The notes under the pieces: model-generated
What the model was told of the DNA's origin: nothing
What the model saw: only the letters and a program-made list of their open reading frames with translations
Databases searched by the model: none
Program-made: the position numbers and the translations under genes
NCBI GenBank assembly: GCA_002378665.1
Contig: DFSO01000055.1
Location: 4,716 to 24,534 of the forward strand
Direction: 5' to 3'
DNA length: 19,819 nucleotides
Source of the DNA: Loktanella sp. UBA3435
GTDB lineage: Bacteria > Pseudomonadota > Alphaproteobacteria > Rhodobacterales > Rhodobacteraceae
Shown: piece after piece, positions 12,778 to 19,748 of the stretch
Numbering within the stretch: position 1 is the stretch's first letter
Layout: each line of letters starts with the position of its first letter

Positions 12778-14430
12778 CTAGTTGCCCGCAGGGATCAGCA
12801 ATTGCACCAAAGCAGCTTGGGTTAGAAACCCTGTCGGCGCGAGGTTACGGCCCCGTTGGAATTGCCGAATAGCGCGGCGGCTTTCGTTCGTGAAACGTCC
12901 ATCCGTCGGACCAGGATCAAAACCAAGCTGGGCAAGGCGTCCCTCGACAATCCGCCGTGTAATCACGTTAAGGTTCAGGGCCGCTTCTTCTTGGTTCGCT
13001 TGATCTGTCGTTGCCGCTGTTGATTGCTCGGTTTGGAGCGCGGCCATGCGGGCGTTTGCCTCATCGCGAAACGCGCCCCTGCGTTGATTTTTCAGATAGG
13101 TTTCATATCCAGCAATTGAGTTTGCATTCCGTGCGATCGTCCATGCATCCCGATCTGCGCGGGCGGCTTGCGCAAGCTTATCTGCCTCATAACGTTCCAA
13201 TTGCTCAGCCGCCTGTTCGGCATAAAGCCCGTCAGGATAGCGTTCCAAGTAGCTGCGCAAACCAGCCTCGCGGCCATTGGCTCCAGTTTCTTCCCAATAG
13301 GCGCGGTCACGGCGCAGTTGCGCTTCACGCTCACGGGCAGCCTCTGCCTCTAGCTGCGCCGACCTGCGCGATGCTTGGGCGTTGATCCGCGTGATCTGCT
13401 CATCGGTGAGGTAGCCGCTTTGCGCAAATCCGTTCTGCTGCTGCCAATTGGAAACCGCCGACCGTGTACCCTGCCCGAAAATTCCGTCAATGCCGCGCGT
13501 ATTATAGTTAAGGATCGAAAGATCCCGCTGAATGCTACGACGCTGATCGCGGGTCAGGTTCAGTCCATCTTCTGCAAGACGTGCCGCACGATTTGGTTCA
13601 CTACGAATTACATCAATCGCCGTCTGTGCAGCTTGGGCATGCTCACCCCGTGGAAAGCTGCGCAGGAATTCAGTGTAGGCCTCAAGCGTGTCGCGCGTTT
13701 TCGTTTGTTCCCACAACAGGCTCTCACCAATGCGGTCAACGACATAAGGGCGTGGATCACTTGCACGCGGCGCAGGTGCATCGCCTTGCATGATCAGCGC
13801 GTGAGGGCGGTATCCCTGAAGCGAAATGTTGCGATTTCCTGCAACGGCCTCCACCACATCCGCCTGCGGCGCAACGATTGTATCCTCAATCAAGGCCGTG
13901 ATATTGCGCGGATTGCCGATGACGACGGTCACGCCTTGCGGGATATCAAGGCGACCAATGCCTTCACTTAGGACCGTGTCGATCCGGTCTCGCTCTTTAT
14001 CGTCATAGCTCAACAAGAGGATCGATTGCCCGGGCGTGGCGGCCATGACGCTAAGCACGCTTTCAACCGAGATCGCGTCCTGTCCCAGTCCAAAAATCTC
14101 AGGCGTCCCTGCATCTACCGCCATCATCCACGTGCGGTTATCATCAGTCACAAACCGACCTGATAGGGCAACGACGAGCCTTTCGGCCTCCGCGCTGCGG
14201 TCATGCAAACGCTCCAACAGTTCGCGCATCGCCTGCGCGTCATCGTTTTCCAAGGTTTCGACAGTATAGCCCGCAACAGCCAGTTCGCGTGCAGCGTCCG
14301 TCACGGTTGTCCCGCCAACAAAGCGGTCAAGCGTGCGGTACCGCTCGACCCCGATTAAAACAGCCGCATCCTGTGCGAGGGCTGGGTGGGCAAACAGGGC
14401 AAGTGCAGTCGTCATCAGTAGGCGGCGCAT
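12778..14430 (-). CDS. Periplasmic protein: caspase-like (apparently inactive) domain plus two peptidoglycan-binding domains
   Basis: 550 residues. The signal peptide MRRLLMTTALALFAHPALAQ is followed by a caspase/C14-like segment (about 21-215): AVLIGVERYRTLDRFVGG, then DAARELAVAGYTV, then LVVALSGRF. In active members the last motif reads SGHG, and a later strand ends in DAC. Here these are SGRF (90-93) and LLLSYDD (138-144), so both catalytic His and Cys appear missing. Next is a YTEFLRSFPRG TPR-like motif (252-262), PG_binding_1 (about 294-350: QRDLSILNYNTRGIDGIFG), an Arg/Glu coiled coil, two more repeat motifs (SYLERYPDG at 393-401, YETYLKNQRRG at 442-452), and a second PG_binding_1 (about 489-546). 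The ATG at 14430 has GGAG 6 bp upstream; 14433 is possible. It probably anchors to murein as a scaffold. Confidence 0.8.
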   Translation of the reverse strand: MRRLLMTTALALFAHPALAQDAAVLIGVERYRTLDRFVGGTTVTDAARELAVAGYTVETLENDDAQAMRELLERLHDRSAEAERLVVALSGRFVTDDNRTWMMAVDAGTPEIFGLGQDAISVESVLSVMAATPGQSILLLSYDDKERDRIDTVLSEGIGRLDIPQGVTVVIGNPRNITALIEDTIVAPQADVVEAVAGNRNISLQGYRPHALIMQGDAPAPRASDPRPYVVDRIGESLLWEQTKTRDTLEAYTEFLRSFPRGEHAQAAQTAIDVIRSEPNRAARLAEDGLNLTRDQRRSIQRDLSILNYNTRGIDGIFGQGTRSAVSNWQQQNGFAQSGYLTDEQITRINAQASRRSAQLEAEAAREREAQLRRDRAYWEETGANGREAGLRSYLERYPDGLYAEQAAEQLERYEADKLAQAARADRDAWTIARNANSIAGYETYLKNQRRGAFRDEANARMAALQTEQSTAATTDQANQEEAALNLNVITRRIVEGRLAQLGFDPGPTDGRFTNESRRAIRQFQRGRNLAPTGFLTQAALVQLLIPAGN

Positions 14431-14560
14431 CATAGTCTCCAGTCGTTGATCAATTTTTCCAAACAAGCGTTTGGCGTTATCTCAGACTAGGCATCAGGCG
14501 CAGTGTTATTCAATATCGAAGTCTCGCGCGGCGTTTTTCGGGGTAAATCCGCCAAAACGC

Positions 14561-14599
14561 AAACGGGCCTCGCAGGCGTTCTTGCCGCGAGACCCGTTT
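14561..14599 (-). terminator. Terminator-like hairpin downstream of the yggT-family gene
   Basis: AAACGGG (14561-14567) and CTCGC (14569-14573) pair with GCGAG (14587-14591) and CCCGTTT (14593-14599), with a single C/A mismatch and a loop containing GGC/GCC. On the minus strand the 3' side continues TTTGCGTTTT. It lies 26 bp past the yggT stop and separates it from the gene for the caspase-like protein. Confidence 0.65.
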
Positions 14600-14624
14600 C
14601 ATTTGGTCAAAAGTTTACGGTGAC

Positions 14625-14912
14625 TTAATAGAACAAGCTCGCATTGTTCCTTAGAACAATATCGAGCATCTGAATGCCAAGAATTGCGACGATTGGCGTA
14701 AAGTCGATCCCACCAAAGTTTGGCAGAATGCGGCGAATTGGGCCGTAGATCGGCTCTAGGATACGCTGCAACGTATACCAAACCTGCCCCACGAGCGGTT
14801 GACGGACGTTCAGCACCTGAAAGCTAATCAGCCAACTCATGATGAAATGCGCGAAAATCAACGTGCGCGCGACGCCCAAAAGCAGCATCAGGATTTCGAA
14901 CAAGGATTGCAT
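14625..14912 (-). CDS. yggT: YggT family inner-membrane protein
   Basis: 95 residues with two hydrophobic segments. One (about 3-33: LFEILMLLLGVARTLIFAHFIMSWLI) carries the first YggT motif. The central amphipathic part has the family signature LxPIYGPIRRILPNFGGIDFTPIVAILG, followed by a closing hydrophobic stretch. YggT proteins are small membrane proteins found across bacteria and plastids, often near cell-division or proline-synthesis genes, with poorly defined roles in membrane or osmotic adaptation. AAAGG lies 7 bp before the ATG at 14912. An in-frame ATG at 14918 is only 1 bp from that site, so it is less likely. The gene diverges from the thioesterase gene and ends at its own hairpin. 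Confidence 0.9.
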   Translation of the reverse strand: MQSLFEILMLLLGVARTLIFAHFIMSWLISFQVLNVRQPLVGQVWYTLQRILEPIYGPIRRILPNFGGIDFTPIVAILGIQMLDIVLRNNASLFY

Positions 14913-14995
14913 GGTCATGCCTTTCTAAACTGTTGCTGTGGAAGTAAGGGCCAAAAGGCGATTGGGCAAGGGGACGCTTGCCGCGAGGTTACAAG

Positions 14996-15011
14996 TTGAC
15001 GCAAACGTCAA
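14996..15011. promoter_or_regulatory. Palindrome TTGACG-CAAA-CGTCAA in a divergent intergenic region
   Basis: Perfect 6-bp arms with a 4-bp spacer. The left arm TTGACG is also a plausible -35, with TAGGTT (15018-15023) as -10 after 16 bp, pointing at the thioesterase gene. An operator placed over a -35 would suit a repressor. A second dyad, GGCAAG-N6-CTTGCC (14965-14982), lies just upstream. Confidence 0.4.
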
Positions 15012-15048
15012 TGGGCGTAGGTTGCGTGCAAATTATGAAAGTTGTCCC

Positions 15049-15579
15049 ATGTATCCCTTCGTCCGTTTGATCAAAGAACTTGTCGTCCATCGCAAGGCGC
15101 CCGCTCTCGACATTCTCGGCACCCATGTCTCGCACCACCGCTGCTGGCCGCATGACATCGACAACTTTCTCGAGATGAACAACGGCCGCATTCTGACGAT
15201 CCTTGATTTGGGGCGGACAGGCCTTGCGCAACGTACTGGTTTGCTTCGCGTACTGCGTGCCCAAAAATGGGGGCTGACGATGGCAGGCGTGTCGGTGCGC
15301 TACCGCAAGCGGATCACGCCTTTTGTGAAATTCAAAATCGTCAGCCGGGCAATCGGTTGGGATGACCGGTTCTTTTATGTCGACCAGTCAATCTGGATCG
15401 GAGGCGAATGCGCGACCCAAGCGCTTTACCGCTCCGCCGTCGTCCAGAAAGGGCGCATCGTCGCCCCCGCCCGCGTGTTCGAGCAGATCGGCCATCATGG
15501 CACCTCACCAGAGTTGCCGCTCTGGGTCAAAAACTGGATCGACGCCGACGCCACCCGCCCTTGGCCACCTGAGCGCTAA
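15049..15579 (+). CDS. Hotdog-fold acyl-CoA thioesterase (4HBT/THEM6-like)
   Basis: 176 residues. The segment RCWPHDIDNFLEMNNGRILTILDLGR (31-56) matches the hotdog thioesterase signature: D at the start of the active-site region, then xMNNxRY/I, then D-G-R. These enzymes hydrolyse acyl-CoA or acyl-ACP thioesters. The C-terminal half (VSVRYRKRITPFVKFKI to WIGGECATQALYRSAVV) forms the expected long beta-strands. The substrate cannot be deduced. The ATG at 15049 begins the conserved region. The Shine-Dalgarno is weak (GAAAG, 9 bp upstream); upstream in-frame sequence to 14938 looks non-coding. It is divergent from yggT, with an operator-like palindrome between. Confidence 0.82.
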   Translation: MYPFVRLIKELVVHRKAPALDILGTHVSHHRCWPHDIDNFLEMNNGRILTILDLGRTGLAQRTGLLRVLRAQKWGLTMAGVSVRYRKRITPFVKFKIVSRAIGWDDRFFYVDQSIWIGGECATQALYRSAVVQKGRIVAPARVFEQIGHHGTSPELPLWVKNWIDADATRPWPPER

Positions 15580-15623
15580 GGCAATTAAAGGCGCTTGCCA
15601 GCCCGCCCTAATCCAGTGTCTTA

Positions 15624-15644
15624 TCCCCTAAAGAAAAAAGGGGA
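15624..15644 (+). promoter_or_regulatory. Hairpin that would sequester the MFS gene ribosome-binding site
   Basis: TCCCCT (15624-15629) pairs perfectly with AGGGGA (15639-15644) across a 9-nt A-rich loop (AAAGAAAAA). The right arm is the only Shine-Dalgarno of the downstream GTG-start gene, 6 bp from the GTG at 15651. Opening and closing of this stem could tune translation. The GC-rich 6-bp stem is short, so the effect is unproven. Confidence 0.4.
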
Positions 15645-15650
15645 CAGGCC

Positions 15651-17027
15651 GTGGAAATTAGCAAGAAAAAGAAGATTTGGGGCTGGATGACCTTCGATTG
15701 GGCCACGCAGCCGTTCTATACGCTTGGCCTGACCTTCATTTTCGGACCTTATTTCGCAGCCGTCGCCGCCAAATATTACCTCGGCATCGGGCTTGATGCG
15801 GCCGCAGCTGACGCACAAGCGCAATCCATTTGGGGGCTGGGACAAACCCTATCTGGGCTTTTGATCGCCTTTACCGCGCCTGTCCTTGGTGCGTTTGCAG
15901 ATACTTCAGGGCGTAAAATGCCGTGGATTTTATTCTTCTTGGTCATCTACGTTGTTGCGTCAGCAATGCTCTGGGGACTCACGCCCGACGGGGCAAATTT
16001 GCTCTGGATGCTTTTCATCTTTTACGTTGGCTTCTTTGCGGCCGAAAGCGCGCTGAACTTCGTCAACGCGATCTTGCCCTCCTTGGGGAATGAAAAAGAA
16101 ATCGGGCGTATTTCAGGCTCTGGCGCAGCGTTCGGGTACTGGGGCGGCGTTGTCTCACTTTTCATCATGCTGTTGTTCTTTGCAGAGGGTGACACAGGCG
16201 TCACATTCCTCGGCATTCAGCCGCTGTTTGGGCTTGATCCTGAATTGCGCGAAGGCACCCGCTTTGTCGGTCCATTCATCGCGATCTGGTTCATCATTTT
16301 CATGGTCCCCTTCTTCATGTGGGTCCGCGACGATCCCAAAGTCGCCAGCGAGCGCCCTACTATGCGCACAGCCTTGGCTAATCTCTGGGCGACACTGCAA
16401 TCGGTTTACAAACGCAAAAGCCTGATGAATTTCCTGATCGGCTCCATGGTCTACCGCGATGCCTTGAACGCACTCTACGCCTTTGGAGGGGTCTATGCCG
16501 CGCTTGTTCTGGATTGGCACACGATGCAGATCGGGATCTTTGGCATCATCGCTGCAATTGCCGCCGCAGTCGTCACGTGGATCGGTGGGCTATGCGATCA
16601 GAAATACGGGCCTAAGCCTGTCATTACAGTCGCCATCCTGACCCTGATTGCCGTTTGCACGATCATCGTCGGCATGAACCGCGATCACCTGTTTATGATG
16701 ACATTGCCAGAAGGTTCGTCACTGCCCGACACGATCTTTTACATCTGTGGTGCGGCAATCGGCGGTGCGGGTGGCGCACTTTATTCTGCGTCCCGTTCCC
16801 TCATGGTTCGCCACACCCATCCCGAACGACCAGCCGAGGCTTTTGGCCTGTTTGCCCTGACTGGCAAGGCAACTGCCTTCCTTGCACCTGCACTCATCAC
16901 ACTTTTCACTGTGATCAGCGGGAATACGCAAATTGGATTTATCCCCGTCATCATCCTTTTCTTGATCGGTTTGATCATGCTACGGTGGGTTAACAAAGAC
17001 GGAGACAGAGCAGAATGGTCCGCTTAA
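15651..17027 (+). CDS. MFS transporter, UMF1/Atg22-like family
   Basis: 458 residues with about 12 hydrophobic segments, the length and shape of a major facilitator. The N-terminus KKKIWGWMTFDWATQPFYTLGLTFIFGPYF and the segment APVLGAFADTSGRKMPW (the MFS loop 2-3 motif) match the UMF1/Atg22 branch, named for yeast vacuolar amino-acid effluxer Atg22. The central loop (RDDPKVASERPTMRTALANLW) precedes helix 7. The substrate in bacteria is not established. The start is GTG with AGGGGA six bases upstream. The 3' end overlaps mepA by 13 bp, so the two are translationally coupled. The context with murein hydrolysis might suggest uptake or export of wall-derived amino acids; that is inference. Confidence 0.9.
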   Translation: MEISKKKKIWGWMTFDWATQPFYTLGLTFIFGPYFAAVAAKYYLGIGLDAAAADAQAQSIWGLGQTLSGLLIAFTAPVLGAFADTSGRKMPWILFFLVIYVVASAMLWGLTPDGANLLWMLFIFYVGFFAAESALNFVNAILPSLGNEKEIGRISGSGAAFGYWGGVVSLFIMLLFFAEGDTGVTFLGIQPLFGLDPELREGTRFVGPFIAIWFIIFMVPFFMWVRDDPKVASERPTMRTALANLWATLQSVYKRKSLMNFLIGSMVYRDALNALYAFGGVYAALVLDWHTMQIGIFGIIAAIAAAVVTWIGGLCDQKYGPKPVITVAILTLIAVCTIIVGMNRDHLFMMTLPEGSSLPDTIFYICGAAIGGAGGALYSASRSLMVRHTHPERPAEAFGLFALTGKATAFLAPALITLFTVISGNTQIGFIPVIILFLIGLIMLRWVNKDGDRAEWSA

Positions 17028-17935
17028 GTATAGCAATCGCCCTTATCGCCGCCCTCGCATCTTGCGGCGGTGACAAGACTTCATCTCAGGCAGCCAAGGC
17101 GAGCATCAGCACGCAAGGCTCCAGTGATAACCGCGTCGCCAAAGAGGTGTTCGGCAGGGTTGCCACGTCATCATCTGGGCGACCGCAGTCCTTTGGTGGC
17201 TATGCCCGCGGGTGCCAAGCAGGTGCTGTGCAGCTTCCTCAAACCGGCCCAACGTGGCAAGCCATGCGCCTGTCGCGTAACCGTAACTGGGCGCAGCCGC
17301 AAACCGTCGACTACATCCAAGACCTGTCCCGCTTTGCCGCGACCCAATCTGGGTGGAGCGGCCTTTATGTGGGCGACATGAGCCAGCCGCGTGGCGGCCC
17401 CATGCTCACAGGTCACGCAAGCCACCAGACGGGCCTTGATGCCGATATCTGGATGCTGCCGCCGAACCGTTTGAACTTGTCCGCCGCCGAGCGCGAGAGC
17501 CTGTCGTCAATCTCGATGCGCCGCGCCAGTGGTGCCTTTGTAAACTCCAGCTGGACCCCGCAACACGAAGCGATCCTCAAAGCCGCTGCCTCTGATCCGC
17601 GTGTTGCACGTATCTTCCTGTTTCCGGGTGCAAAGGTAGAGATGTGCAAAAACGCGACCGGCGACCGAAGCTGGCTGCGCAAAATCCGCCCTTGGTGGGG
17701 TCACCACTATCATTTCCACGTGCGACTCAACTGCCCTGCAGGAACTGCTGGCTGCGAGGATCAAGCGCCGCCGCCACCAGGTGATGGTTGTGCCGAGGCG
17801 CAGGGCTGGGTTGACCGTATCCTGAACCCGCCACCACCAAAGCCCGCAGATCCAAACGCAACACCGACGCCACGGCGCGGCCCGTTGAAAATTTCGCAAC
17901 TGCCCGGACAATGCACGAGCGTTATCAACAACTAA
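17015..17935 (+). CDS. mepA: Penicillin-insensitive murein endopeptidase MepA, lipoprotein form
   Basis: 306 residues. A lipoprotein signal ends in the lipobox LASC (Cys17), so the enzyme is probably membrane-anchored in the periplasm, unlike the soluble E. coli MepA. The LAS-type metallopeptidase motifs are complete: GHASHQTGLDADIW (133-146, zinc ligands H137 and D144) and WWGHHYHFHVRLNCP (228-242, third His ligand within it). It cleaves the D-Ala-meso-DAP cross-link of peptidoglycan. Cysteines (C67, C211, C240, C246 and others) fit the disulfides known in MepA. The tail is Pro-rich (PPPPGDG, PPPPKPADPNATPTP). The ATG at 17015 overlaps the transporter gene, with GGAGA about 10 bp upstream. 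The next gene starts one base after its stop, making a three-gene operon. Confidence 0.94.
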   Translation: MVRLSIAIALIAALASCGGDKTSSQAAKASISTQGSSDNRVAKEVFGRVATSSSGRPQSFGGYARGCQAGAVQLPQTGPTWQAMRLSRNRNWAQPQTVDYIQDLSRFAATQSGWSGLYVGDMSQPRGGPMLTGHASHQTGLDADIWMLPPNRLNLSAAERESLSSISMRRASGAFVNSSWTPQHEAILKAAASDPRVARIFLFPGAKVEMCKNATGDRSWLRKIRPWWGHHYHFHVRLNCPAGTAGCEDQAPPPPGDGCAEAQGWVDRILNPPPPKPADPNATPTPRRGPLKISQLPGQCTSVINN

Positions 17936-17936
17936 G

Positions 17937-18797
17937 ATGCGTCGTCGTTTAGGTCTTCTTGCGTTCATTTGCATTGGGCAAGCCGCATGTGCCGAAACAA
18001 CGCTTCTGAGCGAGACGATTTGGACGGCTAAGGGCGAGAACTTTGGCGGCTATTCGGGGTTAGAGTTAAGCTCCGATGGCCTCCACTTCACAACCATAAC
18101 TGACCGCGGCATTTTGATAACGACGGGAACTTTGACGCGCGAAGATGGCGTGATCACAGGCGTTGCAGACGTGGAAGACGTCTCGCACCCGAATTTGGAG
18201 GGTAACGCTGTCGCAGGTTGGGCCGACGCCGAAGGCCTTGCAATTGCCCCTGATGGCACGATCTATATCTCCACCGAGGGGCCACTGCACGGCATCCTTA
18301 CCTATCCTGTCGGGGCCACCGAAACCGTAGTGCTGCCAAAGCATCCCGCCTTTGCAAACCTGCAAGGCAATAGCTCGCTGGAGGCCCTCGCGATCGGCCC
18401 CGACGGCGCGCTTTACACGATCCCTGAAAGGTCGGGCCGAATGACGCGGCCGTTCCCTGTGTACCGTTTCAAAGACGGTAAATGGGACATCCCCTTCGCC
18501 ATCCCGCGCCGCGATGAGCACCTTGTATCTGGCGCAGACATCGGACCTGATGGCCGGCTTTATGTGTTGGAACGGCAATTCACGGGCCTCGGATTCAAAA
18601 CTCGCGTGCGCCGCTTTGAATTGGACGGGACCCATGAGACCACCGTCCTCGACACCGCCAACGCAACCCACGACAATCTCGAAGGGATCAGCGTCTGGCG
18701 TGATGCGGCAGGGCAACTGCGGATAACGATGATCTCAGACGATAACTTCAAATTCTTTCAGCAAACCCAGATCGTCGAATACCAAATCGACGATTGA
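17937..18797 (+). CDS. Secreted esterase-like/phytase-like beta-propeller protein
   Basis: 286 residues. A probable signal peptide (MRRRLGLLAFICIGQAACA, with an AxA-type cleavage before ETTLL) is followed by repeated propeller-like strands. Motifs of the esterase-like activity of phytase family (PF13449 type) are recognisable: FGGYSGLELSSDGLHFTTITDRG, DAEGLAIAPDGTIYISTEG, SLEALAIGPDGALYTIPER, GADIGPDGRLYVLERQF and NLEGISVWRDAAG. Members have been linked with phosphoester hydrolysis or calcium-binding propellers, but most are uncharacterised. The ATG follows the mepA TAA after one base with no independent strong ribosome-binding site, so translation is probably coupled. It is the last gene of the MFS-mepA operon. 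Confidence 0.85.
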   Translation: MRRRLGLLAFICIGQAACAETTLLSETIWTAKGENFGGYSGLELSSDGLHFTTITDRGILITTGTLTREDGVITGVADVEDVSHPNLEGNAVAGWADAEGLAIAPDGTIYISTEGPLHGILTYPVGATETVVLPKHPAFANLQGNSSLEALAIGPDGALYTIPERSGRMTRPFPVYRFKDGKWDIPFAIPRRDEHLVSGADIGPDGRLYVLERQFTGLGFKTRVRRFELDGTHETTVLDTANATHDNLEGISVWRDAAGQLRITMISDDNFKFFQQTQIVEYQIDD

Positions 18798-18809
18798 CCG
18801 AACCTGTTT

Positions 18810-18864
18810 CAAGCGGTAATGCAGCGCGTCCCTGAATGGTCGGGGGCCAAGTGCCGCACCCTTG
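18810..18864 (+). other. Possible structured leader of the yhhQ-like gene
   Basis: In the 89-bp gap, CAA (18810-18812) pairs with TTG (18862-18864) and GCGG (18813-18816) with CCGC (18854-18857), around an inner hairpin CCCTGA (18830-18835)/TCGGGG (18840-18845). YhhQ-type transporter genes are sometimes under preQ1 riboswitches, but I do not see a preQ1-I core here. Treat this as an unassigned fold. Confidence 0.2.
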
Positions 18865-18886
18865 TTAAAACGGATAATGTAATAAA

Positions 18887-19516
18887 ATGTCTAAGCTCAT
18901 TCCTGGCGTGATCGCCATGGCCATCGTTGTGGTGGCCTCAAACATCCTCGTTCAATTCCTCATCCTCGATGGACTGCTGACGTGGGGGGCCTTCACCTAC
19001 CCGCTCGCGTTCCTTGTCACCGATATCATGAACCGCATCTATGGCGCGGCAGCAGCCCGCAAGGTTGTCTATGTGGGTCTCATTGTTGGGATTATTTGCT
19101 CGTTGATCGGGTCCCAGATCATGCTGGAATACGGTCCAGCAGTTGCGTTGCGCGTCGCGATTGGGTCGGCTTCGGCGTTTTTGGTGGCGCAGTTATTGGA
19201 CATCGCTGTGTTCAACCGCCTCCGCGTCGGGTCTTGGTGGAAGGCGCCGCTTGTCTCCACGATCATCTCGTCCATCGTCGATACGGTGATCTTTTTCACC
19301 ATCGCTTTCTCTAGCCTTTTCAATAGGTTCAGCCAGGTGGCGGCGGAGCAGATCATGTGGGCGCAGGGGCCTGTTCCTTTCCTGAACGTCGGGTCAGAGG
19401 TGCCGCTTTGGGTCAGTTTGGCAGTCGCGGATTGGGGGGTTAAGATTTTGATCGCTTTGATCGCCTTGGTGCCGTTCCGCATTATTATTGGAAGAATGTC
19501 ACAACCTACTACATGA
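18887..19516 (+). CDS. yhhQ: Queuosine precursor transporter (YhhQ/VUT family)
   Basis: 209 residues with about six transmembrane helices (starting 5-28, 33-50, 58-78, 88-108, 118-143 and 175-200). Family features are present: FTYPLAFLVTDIMNRIYG near the second helix and the closing helix LAVADWGVKILIALIALVPF. YhhQ imports preQ0/preQ1, precursors of the queuosine base at the wobble position of tRNA. The ribosome-binding site is poor (ACGGAT about 13 bp upstream) with an A/T-rich run before the ATG. No other queuosine genes are in the window. The stop is followed immediately by the small-peptide unit. Confidence 0.9.
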   Translation: MSKLIPGVIAMAIVVVASNILVQFLILDGLLTWGAFTYPLAFLVTDIMNRIYGAAAARKVVYVGLIVGIICSLIGSQIMLEYGPAVALRVAIGSASAFLVAQLLDIAVFNRLRVGSWWKAPLVSTIISSIVDTVIFFTIAFSSLFNRFSQVAAEQIMWAQGPVPFLNVGSEVPLWVSLAVADWGVKILIALIALVPFRIIIGRMSQPTT

Positions 19517-19529
19517 GGTGAAAAACCTT

Positions 19530-19557
19530 TTGACATATACCTCATATATGCAAAACT
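19530..19557 (+). promoter_or_regulatory. Candidate promoter for the 18-codon unit
   Basis: TTGACA (19530-19535) is a perfect consensus -35. A 16-bp spacer leads to AAAACT (19552-19557), a poor -10. The -35 lies between inverted repeats ATGAGGT (19513-19519) and ACCTCAT (19539-19545), which could be an operator. The weak -10 may mean an activator is needed or that another sigma factor is used. Confidence 0.4.
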
Positions 19558-19592
19558 CCTCTTATCGAAACATTTTGAAAGGAGGTGATCCA

Positions 19593-19649
19593 GTGCATTA
19601 TGAAGTATTGGAGAAGGTAGTCGGGACAACTTGGGGGGCGACTTTCTAG
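19593..19649 (+). CDS. 18-aa small ORF with ultra-extended Shine-Dalgarno (leader peptide or microprotein)
   Basis: GTG at 19593 opens an 18-codon frame ending TAG: MHYEVLEKVVGTTWGATF. Bases 19577-19593 read GAAAGGAGGTGATCCAG, which by known alphaproteobacterial 16S sequence is complementary to the rRNA 3' end over about 17 consecutive bases, far beyond an ordinary 4-6-base Shine-Dalgarno. GGAGG sits 7 bp before the GTG, an ideal spacing, so translation start is well supported. A competing ATG (19600, other frame) gives only six codons. Codons AGTCG and CGACT (19619-19623, 19639-19643) can form a stem inside the ORF. Downstream are a hairpin and a terminator. It may be a regulatory leader peptide for the gene starting at 19816, a stand-alone microprotein, or an RNA that titrates 30S subunits. 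Confidence 0.55.
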   Translation: MHYEVLEKVVGTTWGATF

Positions 19650-19674
19650 AGCAATCTCAGATAGTTAACTCTCA

Positions 19675-19701
19675 AGGTGGGGAACCTAACCGAACCCGCC
19701 T
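19675..19701 (+). other. Hairpin between the 18-codon ORF and its terminator
   Basis: AGGTGGG (19675-19681) pairs with CCCGCCT (19695-19701), 7 bp with one wobble, loop of 13 nt. Placed 26 bp after the TAG, it could be the first hairpin of an attenuator or a stability element. Confidence 0.4.
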
Positions 19702-19713
19702 CCGAAATTCAGG

Positions 19714-19748
19714 AAAGGGCCATTTCATACTTGGAGTGGTCCTTTTTT
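19714..19748 (+). terminator. Rho-independent terminator of the 18-codon unit
   Basis: AAAGGGCCAT (19714-19723) pairs with GTGGTCCTTT (19736-19745), two wobble pairs, 12-nt loop. A six-T run spans 19743-19748. It lies 68 bp before the next start codon. Confidence 0.8.

Noticed and set aside
18798..18886. PreQ1 riboswitch
   Set aside because: No preQ1-I core or A-rich tail pairing with the first loop is visible; only generic stems are seen.
19577..19593. Fragment of an antisense 16S rRNA gene
   Set aside because: The match covers only the last 17 bases of 16S; the next bases (TGCATTATG) do not continue into 16S, and the spacing to the GTG fits a ribosome-binding site.
19600..19620. Six-codon ORF MKYWRR inside the small-peptide region
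   Set aside because: It is 15 bp further from GGAGG than ideal and out of frame with the better-placed GTG ORF.
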